Positions 1-5,606 of a stretch of DNA of 7,718 bases are shown piece by piece (position 1 is the stretch's first letter; every line of letters begins with the position of its first letter). Source of the stretch: Alistipes sp. (GTDB lineage Bacteria > Bacteroidota > Bacteroidia > Bacteroidales > Rikenellaceae); NCBI GenBank assembly GCA_017561105.1, contig JAFZDR010000007.1:1-7718 (forward strand), written 5' to 3'. A program made the translations under genes and the position numbers. The notes beneath the pieces are model-generated. The model searched no databases. It was given only the letters and a program-made list of their open reading frames with translations, and was not told where the DNA came from.

Positions 1-1500
1 AACACCCGAAACATGAGGACACGCCTGCGAAGTACCCTGCATCATACCGTAACCCGGAACCGAAGGGTCCTGATTCTGCTCGGGAACACACGAGAGAATT
101 GCTCCATTCGTGTACAACTCCTCACCACCCGGAGCTGCAATGTCGGTACCCTCGCCATAGCAGGTGTAATAGGCAGGTCGGAGTGCTGGATTGGTTGCCG
201 CTACAGCAATACAAGGCTCGTATGCCGCAGGATAACCCGGAAGGGCAACACCCTCATTGCCACCGGCAAATATTACCAAACCACCATCGAGTGGGCCATT
301 TTCGTCACCTCCATTTGCCACGAAGTATTCGAGAGCCTCCGCCTCAATGCGGGACAATCGCTTGTAGGCTGCATCATTCGAAGGCATGCTCTTATCTGCC
401 AAATACGAATCGTAACCCCAGCTATTTTGCAAGATATGTGCGCCGTTGTCTGCAGCATACTGAATACCCTTAGCGGTGTTGGTCGTTGATGCACCTCCAT
501 TGCCGTAGAAAATCTGCACAGACATAATCTTAACACCACCATTTGTTCCATCGCCACCCGCAATACCGCAGATACCGAGACCATTGCCATTTACAGCCGA
601 CACAATACCCGCAACATGCGTTCCGTGACCCGAGTCGTTGGCATTTGTCCACTTGAGGTTGCCATCGAGGCGCACAAAGTTGAAGCCGTAGATATCATCC
701 TTGTAGCCGTTGCCGTCATTATCAACATCATCGCCCGGAATCTCTCTGCCATTTACCCACATATTTGCAGCCAAATCCTCGTGAGTGTACATCACCGCCT
801 CGTCAACCACTGCAACAATAATCGAAGGGTCGCCCTTGCACAATTTCCATGCAGGCACGATGTTAATGTCAGCTCCATCAACTACCGATGGGAGGTTCTG
901 CACATAACCGGCATCCGAAACCTCCGAGGTTCTACCTCGGTTCTTCAACGACCACTGATACTTGTAGTAGCGGTCGTTGAACGGATTATTCTCTTTATTC
1001 GGAGCCAGCGAACCTCCGTCAAACTTAAGCTGTGGCACAGAGGTAGAACGCGGTTTAGCCACACGCTTAACCGTCTCCGAGAACTGCACGCGCTCAACCT
1101 CGGCAACCTTTGCCAACTCGGTCGCCACACTGTTCAAATCGCTCTCCTCGTCGAAGCGAAGCTCATACCAGAGGTGCAAGCCGCGCTCGTAAACCTTTTC
1201 GCGATTCTTATCGTTGACAACAAAGACGCGCTCAACAGCCACACCCTCGAGGTTCTCAAGGATTGCATCGACACCATCAACGCCTGTGCGAGTAGCACCA
1301 CTGCGCGTTGCGCACTTAGCCAAACGACTATCGGCCGACTCGTTAAATCGGACCAAAATCGAACCCTTAACAGCACCCTCCGAGCTGTTCAAAATCTTAT
1401 CGATGGTTGCGCCATTGGTCTGCACGGTCTGATCCTTCAAATCGGCAGTACAACCAACGAACAAGAGTGCTCCTAAAACTATATATACGAAATTTTTCAT
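1..1500 (-). CDS. Lipoprotein subtilisin-like serine protease (family S8), 3' end outside window
   Basis: The first 500 codons are visible, starting at the ATG complementary to 1498-1500. The protein opens with a short lysine-bearing, hydrophobic signal and a lipobox ending VGC17, so it is probably a lipid-anchored exported endopeptidase. Residues about 40-145 look like a propeptide of the subtilase inhibitor type (GSILVRF near 46-52, VERVQF near 135-140). The catalytic triad can be placed: Asp233 in VAVVDEAV, His292 in GHGTHVAG, and Ser491 in GTSQACPHVSG; Asn415 in AGGNEG is the oxyanion-hole residue. A DDVDNDGNGYKDD stretch (257-269) is the acidic, probably calcium-binding insert common in Bacteroidota subtilases. 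The residues after the catalytic Asp are Glu-Ala instead of the usual Thr/Ser-Gly. It is the second gene of an operon with the lipoprotein at 1516-2091. The substrate is unknown. Any C-terminal domain lies outside the window. Confidence 0.95.
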   Translation of the reverse strand, partial: MKNFVYIVLGALLFVGCTADLKDQTVQTNGATIDKILNSSEGAVKGSILVRFNESADSRLAKCATRSGATRTGVDGVDAILENLEGVAVERVFVVNDKNREKVYERGLHLWYELRFDEESDLNSVATELAKVAEVERVQFSETVKRVAKPRSTSVPQLKFDGGSLAPNKENNPFNDRYYKYQWSLKNRGRTSEVSDAGYVQNLPSVVDGADINIVPAWKLCKGDPSIIVAVVDEAVMYTHEDLAANMWVNGREIPGDDVDNDGNGYKDDIYGFNFVRLDGNLKWTNANDSGHGTHVAGIVSAVNGNGLGICGIAGGDGTNGGVKIMSVQIFYGNGGASTTNTAKGIQYAADNGAHILQNSWGYDSYLADKSMPSNDAAYKRLSRIEAEALEYFVANGGDENGPLDGGLVIFAGGNEGVALPGYPAAYEPCIAVAATNPALRPAYYTCYGEGTDIAAPGGEELYTNGAILSCVPEQNQDPSVPGYGMMQGTSQACPHVSGV

Positions 1501-1513
1501 CTCTCCTCCTCCC
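1501..1513 (-). promoter_or_regulatory. Strong Shine-Dalgarno-like ribosome binding site for the S8 protease
   Basis: Read on the minus strand, the 15-nt gap between the lipoprotein stop and the protease ATG contains GGGAGGAGGAGAG directly before the start. This is a near-perfect anti-16S match. It stands out because the other visible gene starts here (2091, 2216, 3350, 4481) have A/T-rich leaders without a purine SD, as is usual in Bacteroidota. It supports the chosen start and suggests independent translation initiation for the downstream gene of the operon. Confidence 0.7.
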
Positions 1514-1515
1514 TA

Positions 1516-2091
1516 TTACAACGGTTTAACATCACCCGCACGGCTCAACGACTGAACCAAAGAGACATCAGGCATCTCGGTAGGTACATAAACTGAAAAC
1601 TCGGCAGGGTTGCTCACACTCTCCAATGTAAGGTTAAGCTCCTCGTCGATGCTATACTTGTAGTCGCATCCCCAAGCCTCGCCGTCGCTATACATACCCG
1701 ACAAAATCGAGGTCTCCTTGTTAAAAACATATGTACCCAGATATTTGCGATAGCCATTCATATCGGTTCGCTGCAAAATGGTAAATGTGTTGGTTTTGGT
1801 AAACTTGATGTAGAGATCGGCCTCAACAGGCGAGCCACAGAAGCTCTTTATGCACCAGGCGTATGTCGTAAGGGTCAATTCGCCACACTCGGCGCAGCTA
1901 CCGTCTACCCAATCATGTTTATCTTTACCGCAAATTGTGCAGATACAGCCATTCCAAGCGTGCGAACACACCTTGCCACACTCGACACACACACCATCAC
2001 TCCATTTGTGGGCGCAGTTATCCTCTTCATTCCAACAGCCAACCAAAGCAAGCAATGCTGCAATAACAGAAAATATCTTAAATCCTTTCAT
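1516..2091 (-). CDS. Small lipoprotein with CxHxW/CxxCG zinc-ribbon-like repeats and lipocalin-like C-terminal half
   Basis: The product has 191 aa. A signal peptide ends in a clean lipobox, LVGC19, followed by WNEEDN. The acidic residues right after the Cys resemble the lipoprotein export signal known from Bacteroidota, so surface exposure is plausible. Residues 26-70 form three short repeats of the form C-x-H-x-W, then C-x-x-C-G: Cys26/His28/Cys35/Cys38, Cys42/His44/Cys51/Cys54, and Asp57/His59/Cys66/Cys69. The third unit has Asp in place of the first Cys. The pattern suggests metal binding, or disulfides after export. Residues about 73-170 are rich in aromatic and beta-strand residues; GTYVF, SGMYSDGEAW and LNLTLES recall the lipocalin-like domain of small Bacteroidota lipoproteins. 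It is the first gene of the operon with the S8 protease and has its own promoter. The function is unknown; a role as partner or substrate of the protease is inference from gene order only. Confidence 0.9.
   Translation of the reverse strand: MKGFKIFSVIAALLALVGCWNEEDNCAHKWSDGVCVECGKVCSHAWNGCICTICGKDKHDWVDGSCAECGELTLTTYAWCIKSFCGSPVEADLYIKFTKTNTFTILQRTDMNGYRKYLGTYVFNKETSILSGMYSDGEAWGCDYKYSIDEELNLTLESVSNPAEFSVYVPTEMPDVSLVQSLSRAGDVKPL
1882..2016 (-). repeat. Three tandem CxHxW...CxxCG protein mini-repeats
   Basis: Within the 191-aa lipoprotein, codons 26-70 encode three units with offsets of 16 and 15 residues. In each unit the first position and the CxxC pair are 9 and 3 residues apart, so the ligand spacing is kept exactly while the other residues differ. 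Such four-ligand C/H sets are typical of small zinc ribbons. The last unit lacks the first Cys (Asp57). Confidence 0.75.
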
Positions 2092-2117
2092 ACTCTACAA
2101 TAAAATATATATTCGCA

Positions 2118-2148
2118 CAAAGATACTTATTTTAGGATAGACCACAAA
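2118..2148 (-). promoter_or_regulatory. Bacteroidota-type promoter for the lipoprotein-S8 operon
   Basis: On the minus strand a TTTG (-33 box; plus positions 2145-2148) is followed after 19 nt by TATCTTTG (-7 box; plus positions 2118-2125). This matches the TTTG-N19-TAnnTTTG form used by the primary sigma factor of Bacteroidota. The lipoprotein ATG lies 26 nt further on, giving an expected leader of about 20 nt. Confidence 0.65.
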
Positions 2149-2189
2149 GAAATAGTTGCTTTTTCTCGAAAAAAGCGCTACATTTGTGG
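2142..2189. repeat. Nearly concentric inverted repeats in the divergent control region
   Basis: An outer pair, CCACAAA at 2142-2148 and TTTGTGG at 2183-2189, flanks an inner pair, GCTTTTT at 2158-2164 and AAAAAGC at 2170-2176. The midpoints of the two pairs differ by only about 1.5 nt. The outer arms overlap the -33 box of the leftward promoter and the -7 box of the rightward promoter. The inner pair almost fills the spacer of the rightward promoter. This is where an operator controlling both transcripts would sit, but the sequence is AT-rich and chance symmetry is possible. Confidence 0.4.
2156..2186 (+). promoter_or_regulatory. Bacteroidota-type promoter for the Ntn-hydrolase array
   Basis: TTG at 2156-2158 is followed after 20 nt by TACATTTG at 2179-2186, fitting TTG-N20-TAnnTTTG. 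Transcription would start near 2192, leaving a leader of about 24 nt before the ATG at 2216. This also argues against the upstream in-frame TTG codon at 2156 as a start, because it forms the -33 box. The -33 boxes of the two divergent promoters are only 7 nt apart (2149-2155 lie between them). Confidence 0.6.
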
Positions 2190-2215
2190 AAACACAACCC
2201 TTAAAACCCCTATCT

Positions 2216-3331
2216 ATGAGACTACTATTTTTGACTCTCGCAGCTCTTATTCTTGTCGGAAACAGAGCTACAGCCTGCACCTCGGCAATAGTTGCAGCTC
2301 AGCGCTCGAGCGAGGGCGTGCCTCTTCTGTGGAAACATCGCGACTCATCGTTCAGCAATACCCATGTGAAGCATTTTACAGACGGCAAGTATGCTTACTC
2401 GGCAATTACCCCGAACAAAGAGAGAACAAAGACCGTCTTTGCGGGTATCAACGAAACGGGCTTCGGCATCATAAACACCGCCACCAAAAACCTTCCGGCC
2501 TCCTCTGCCGAAGAGTACAATACCTGCACCCGCAAGGAGATAGGTTGGAACAGTTTGTGGAACTACCCACTGCGCAACTGCGCCACCGTCGATGAGTTCG
2601 AGGAATTCCTGCGCAAGACTAAGCGTAGACACAAATTCGGTACCAATTTCGCCGTTGCAGATGGTACGGGAGCGGTAGCATACTTCGAGATTGGCGATCT
2701 ATACTATCATCGCTACGACACCACCGACCGCAAGGAGGGATTTGATGTGCGTTCGAACTTCTCGTTTGCAGGTATCGAGAAGAAGAGAGGTGTCAGTGCC
2801 CGCCGCTACGATGTTGTTATGAAGGAGATGTCGACACACGAAGGCAACTTCACACCTCAGCAATTCTACACCTACTCGCGCTCGTACAATAGCTGCGCCT
2901 ATGGCGATATCCTCGCCAATGACGATGAGTATGTATGCTCCAACCATGCAGTACCTCGCGTAGCAACCACAGGTGTATTCGTACTGGTATGCGATGCAAA
3001 GTGTCCGCGAATGTTGGTTACAATCGGCCACTCGGTGCCGGGCATTGCCGTACCGATCTACGTTCAGGCAAAGAACAATATCCCCGAGTGTGTGAAGGGC
3101 AACAGTATGTTACTCTTATCAAACGACTTTAAGGCAAAGGCATACCACAGAATTAAGGGTAAAGGAGCGGTGCTTCAGAAGGATGTGGTGCGCAAGGTAC
3201 TTACAATCAAGCAGCCGGAGGTTGTTATGCCGCAGCAGATGCCCGAGAACATCGAGGCGTTCAACGCCAAAATTGACAAGCAATTCAATAAGCACGCAAA
3301 GCGTGTTCGCAAAGTATTGGCCAAATTTTAA
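2216..3331 (+). CDS. Secreted Ntn-hydrolase, C45 / linear amide C-N hydrolase type, copy 1
   Basis: The product has 371 aa when started at the ATG at 2216. This start places a signal peptide (residues 1-20, ending ATA) at the N-terminus and matches the lengths of the two paralogues downstream. Cleavage after Ala20 would expose Cys21, the expected N-terminal nucleophile, in CTSAIVAAQRSSEG. Family-like motifs follow: WKHRD with Arg42 and Asp43, FAGINETGFG (75-84), NFAVADGTGAVAYFE (144-158), VRSNFS (178-183), the NHAVPR segment with Arg248, and GHSV...AVPIYV (271-283). Members of this clan hydrolyse or transfer acyl groups at non-peptide amide bonds (penicillin acylases, acyl-CoA:6-APA acyltransferase, bile salt hydrolases); the substrate here is unknown. 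It is the first gene of a three-gene transcript. Its signal peptide is unlike those of copies 2 and 3, and it carries extra cysteines at 227 and 263. Confidence 0.92.
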   Translation: MRLLFLTLAALILVGNRATACTSAIVAAQRSSEGVPLLWKHRDSSFSNTHVKHFTDGKYAYSAITPNKERTKTVFAGINETGFGIINTATKNLPASSAEEYNTCTRKEIGWNSLWNYPLRNCATVDEFEEFLRKTKRRHKFGTNFAVADGTGAVAYFEIGDLYYHRYDTTDRKEGFDVRSNFSFAGIEKKRGVSARRYDVVMKEMSTHEGNFTPQQFYTYSRSYNSCAYGDILANDDEYVCSNHAVPRVATTGVFVLVCDAKCPRMLVTIGHSVPGIAVPIYVQAKNNIPECVKGNSMLLLSNDFKAKAYHRIKGKGAVLQKDVVRKVLTIKQPEVVMPQQMPENIEAFNAKIDKQFNKHAKRVRKVLAKF

Positions 3332-3349
3332 CCACAAAAAACTCTTGTT
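3332..3349 (+). repeat. 18-nt spacer between hydrolase copies 1 and 2
   Basis: The spacer reads ccacaaaaaactcttgtt and matches the copy 2/3 spacer at 17 of 18 positions. It holds no promoter and no terminator, so copies 1 and 2 should be on one transcript. The A-run before the ATG may stand in for a Shine-Dalgarno sequence. Confidence 0.85.
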
Positions 3350-4462
3350 ATGAAACGCAGTATTCTCATTTTGGTATCATTACTGCTATTGCACGGCGCA
3401 TCACTCGCCTGCACCTCGGCAATAGTTGCAGCTCAGCGCTCGAGCGAAGGTGTGCCTATCATCTGGAAACATCGCGACAACACCTTCGACAATACGCGCG
3501 TTGAGTATATTACGGGTAATAAATACGCCTACACCGCGATTGTGCCAAACAACAAAAACTACAAACGAGGTGTCTATGCCGGCATTAACGAAAAGGGATT
3601 GGCGGTTTTGACTACCGCTACAGGCCACCTTCCTACCGCTACACCCGAGGAGTACAAGGCGTGTAAGCGTCAGCGAAAGGTTGGTCTTTCGAGAATAGCA
3701 CTTTGCGAATGTGCCACAGTGGATGAGTTCGAGGATATTTTGCGCAAGAGCAAGCGTATTCGCGGTTTCGACTCGAACCTCGGCATAGCCGATGCTACGG
3801 GAGCAGTGGCCTATTTCGAGATTTGGGACTTGGGCTACCGTCGTTATGATGCCGCCGACCGCCCCGGCGGATTCGATGTCCGCGCAAACTTCTCGCACAT
3901 GGGCAACCCTAAGAAGAAGGGGGCAAGCAAACGCCGCTACGACCTTATAATGAAGGAGATGGGCGAGCATAAAGGCAACTTTACCTCTCAACAACTTATC
4001 GACTATTCGCGCTCGTACAACAGCCTGAAATATGGTAATGTTCTCGCATCGAAGGAGCGTTACATCTGTGCAAATCACACCGTGCCGCGCTACTCGACCG
4101 TAGGTGCATTTGTAATGGTGTGCGATGCCAAAAATCCGCGAATGTTGGTGATGAACGGCCACTCGGTATCGAGCCTTGCCGTGCCTGTATATGTGAAGGC
4201 AAAGTACGAAATTCCGCAGTGCGTGAATGGTAATGCCATGCGACTTTTGTCGAACGACTTCAGAAAGAAGGCCTACTGCGAAATTGGTGACAAGATCCGC
4301 ATCTTGAACAAGGAGGTGGTGAGCAAAGTCTTGAAAATCAAGCAGCCAAAAATCGCGATGCCGAGCGAAATGCCGAAGGATATTCGCAAGTTCAATGCGG
4401 ATATAGACAAGAAGTTTGCAAAGCACGAAAAGCGCGTTCGCAAAGTATTAGCCAAACTTTAG
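3350..4462 (+). CDS. Secreted Ntn-hydrolase, C45 / linear amide C-N hydrolase type, copy 2
   Basis: The product has 370 aa. The signal peptide (1-20) ends in SLA, and Cys21 would become the N-terminal nucleophile. WKHRD (Arg42, Asp43), YAGINEKGLAV (76-86), NLGIADATGAVAYFE (143-157), VRANFS (177-182), NHTVPRYSTV with Arg247, and GHSVSSLAVPVYV (270-282) line up with copy 1. The loop at about 106-119 (RQRKVGLSRIALC) is shorter than in the other copies, lacks the tryptophans found there, and introduces Cys119 two residues before the conserved Cys121. Cys310 is also private to this copy. The C-terminus KHEKRVRKVLAKL is strongly basic, as in the paralogues. It lies 18 nt after copy 1 and 18 nt before copy 3. 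The enzyme class is well supported by motifs, but the substrate is not known. Confidence 0.92.
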   Translation: MKRSILILVSLLLLHGASLACTSAIVAAQRSSEGVPIIWKHRDNTFDNTRVEYITGNKYAYTAIVPNNKNYKRGVYAGINEKGLAVLTTATGHLPTATPEEYKACKRQRKVGLSRIALCECATVDEFEDILRKSKRIRGFDSNLGIADATGAVAYFEIWDLGYRRYDAADRPGGFDVRANFSHMGNPKKKGASKRRYDLIMKEMGEHKGNFTSQQLIDYSRSYNSLKYGNVLASKERYICANHTVPRYSTVGAFVMVCDAKNPRMLVMNGHSVSSLAVPVYVKAKYEIPQCVNGNAMRLLSNDFRKKAYCEIGDKIRILNKEVVSKVLKIKQPKIAMPSEMPKDIRKFNADIDKKFAKHEKRVRKVLAKL

Positions 4463-4480
4463 CCACTAAAAACTCTTGTT
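4463..4480 (+). repeat. 18-nt spacer between hydrolase copies 2 and 3
   Basis: The spacer reads ccactaaaaactcttgtt, one mismatch from the preceding spacer. Together with the shared 5' coding sequence of copies 2 and 3 it marks the edge of the duplicated unit (spacer plus gene). No terminator or promoter fits in it. Confidence 0.85.
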
Positions 4481-5602
4481 ATGAAACGCAGTATTCTCAT
4501 TTTAGTTTCATTACTGCTGTTGCACGGCGCATCACTCGCCTGCACCTCGGCCATAGTTGCCGCTCATCGTTCGAGCGAGGGCGTGCCTCTTTTGTGGAAA
4601 CACCGCGACAATGGCAAATTTCCCAACACCCGCATCGACTATATCGCCGACGGAACATACGCCTATAGCGCCATTGTGCCGAACAACGAAAAGTATGCAA
4701 GAGGTGTATATGCAGGTGTGAACGAGAAGGGATTTGGCGTTATCAGCACTGCCACAAGAAACCTTCCCGAGTCCACACCCGAGGAGTACAAGGCGTGCAA
4801 ACGTCGTCGCATGCGAGGTGGAGCTATGTGGAACGGACTGCGAGAGTGCGCTACGATTGAAGAGTTCGAGGAGTTGCTGAAAAAGACCAAGCGCAGTCGT
4901 CGCTCGCACTCGAATTTCGGTGTCGGCGATGCAACGGGAGCGGTTGCCTATTTCGAGGTTTGGGACGTGGGATATCGTCGCTACGACGTTAGCGAAAGAG
5001 GCAACGACGGCTTCGATGTAAGATCGAACTTCTCGCATGCCGGCGACCCTAAGAAGATAGGCACCAGCAAACGCCGCTACGACCTTATAATGAAGGAGAT
5101 GGCGGAACATAAAGGCAACTTTTCGCCTTCCGATTTTATCGGTTATTCGCGCTCATACAACAGCATAAAATATGGCGATATTCTCACCGCAAAAGGTCGT
5201 CACGTATGCAGCAACCACACCGTACCGCGCTACACTACCGTAGGCTCGTTTGTGATGGTTTGCGATGGCAAAAACCCACGAATGTTGGTGATGAATGGTC
5301 ACTCGGTATCGAGCCTTGCTGTGCCTGTATACGTAAAGGCTGAGCGCGAAATTCCGCAGTGTGTAAAGGGCGATGCAATGCGACTTCTCTCGAACGATTT
5401 TCGCGAAAAGGCCTACTACAAAAATTCTGACAACAAGTTCATTCTAAACAAGGATGTGATAAGCGCAGTTTTGGCTGTCAGGCATCCAAAAATCGAGATG
5501 CCGAGTGAAATGCCGAAGGATATTCGCAAGTTCAACTCCCGCATCGACAAGCAGTTTGCAAAGCACGAAAAGCGCGTTCGCAAAGTGCTGAGCAAATTCT
5601 AG
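4481..5602 (+). CDS. Secreted Ntn-hydrolase, C45 / linear amide C-N hydrolase type, copy 3
   Basis: The product has 373 aa. Its signal peptide is identical in amino acids to that of copy 2, ending SLA before Cys21. The motifs WKHRD (Arg42, Asp43), YAGVNEKGFGV (77-87), NFGVGDATGAVAYFE (145-159), VRSNFS (180-185), NHTVPRYTTV with Arg250, and GHSVSSLAVPVYV (273-285) are intact. The variable loop (RRRMRGGAMWNGLRE, 108-122) keeps a Trp like copy 1. It carries only the six cysteines common to all three copies (21, 106, 123, 243, 261, 294). Residue 29 is His where the others have Gln. It is the last gene of the array. Its TAG stop overlaps the stop of the opposite-strand receptor gene, and no hairpin terminator is visible nearby. 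The substrate is unknown. Confidence 0.92.
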   Translation: MKRSILILVSLLLLHGASLACTSAIVAAHRSSEGVPLLWKHRDNGKFPNTRIDYIADGTYAYSAIVPNNEKYARGVYAGVNEKGFGVISTATRNLPESTPEEYKACKRRRMRGGAMWNGLRECATIEEFEELLKKTKRSRRSHSNFGVGDATGAVAYFEVWDVGYRRYDVSERGNDGFDVRSNFSHAGDPKKIGTSKRRYDLIMKEMAEHKGNFSPSDFIGYSRSYNSIKYGDILTAKGRHVCSNHTVPRYTTVGSFVMVCDGKNPRMLVMNGHSVSSLAVPVYVKAEREIPQCVKGDAMRLLSNDFREKAYYKNSDNKFILNKDVISAVLAVRHPKIEMPSEMPKDIRKFNSRIDKQFAKHEKRVRKVLSKF

Positions 5603-5606
5603 AATT
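5595..5606. other. Shared CTAG stop overlap inside a 12-bp palindrome
   Basis: The TAG stop of hydrolase copy 3 (5600-5602) and the TAG stop of the receptor gene on the other strand (complement of 5599-5601) overlap within CTAG at 5599-5602. That tetramer is the centre of the perfect palindrome aattctagaatt. The two convergent coding regions therefore overlap by 4 bp. Each transcript must terminate within, or read into, the opposite gene. Confidence 0.85.

Larger units (their letters stand above)
2216..5602 (+). repeat. Tandem triplication of an Ntn-hydrolase gene
   Basis: Three head-to-tail genes of almost equal length (1116, 1113 and 1122 bp) encode proteins alignable from end to end. Copies 2 and 3 are the closest pair: they have identical 20-residue signal peptides, a 37-bp identical block at 3926-3962 and 5066-5102, and a 34-bp identical block at 4413-4446 and 5553-5586. 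Copies 1 and 2 share a 41-bp identical block at 2273-2313 and 3407-3447, starting at the Ala codon before the nucleophile Cys. The differences are spread along the genes, all three frames are intact, and all predicted active-site positions are kept, so this is an old, maintained expansion and not an assembly artefact. Confidence 0.9.

Noticed and set aside
616..1476. A 286-codon open frame on the plus strand opposite the S8 protease
   Set aside because: The opposite strand has all subtilase catalytic motifs in order. The plus-strand translation shows no recognisable domain and is a codon-bias shadow.
2156..2215. An upstream in-frame TTG start for hydrolase copy 1 (adds 20 residues)
   Set aside because: It would bury the signal peptide behind a polar 20-residue extension, break the length match with the paralogues, and overlap the putative -33 and -7 boxes.
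2095..2280. A 61-codon minus-strand frame across the divergent promoter region
   Set aside because: It spans both promoters and the start of copy 1 in antisense, with no initiation signal or recognisable content.
3401..4426. A 341-codon open frame on the minus strand inside hydrolase copy 2
   Set aside because: It is antisense to a well-supported gene. Similar, shorter antisense frames occur in copies 1 and 3 at matching places only because the genes are paralogous. No promoter, initiation region or domain supports it.
2216..5602. Classical bile salt hydrolase annotation for the three hydrolases
   Set aside because: The motif CTSAIVAA...WKHRD fits the broader C45 / amide hydrolase group better than the CTGISF-type start of Bacteroides bile salt hydrolases, so only the family-level call is supported.
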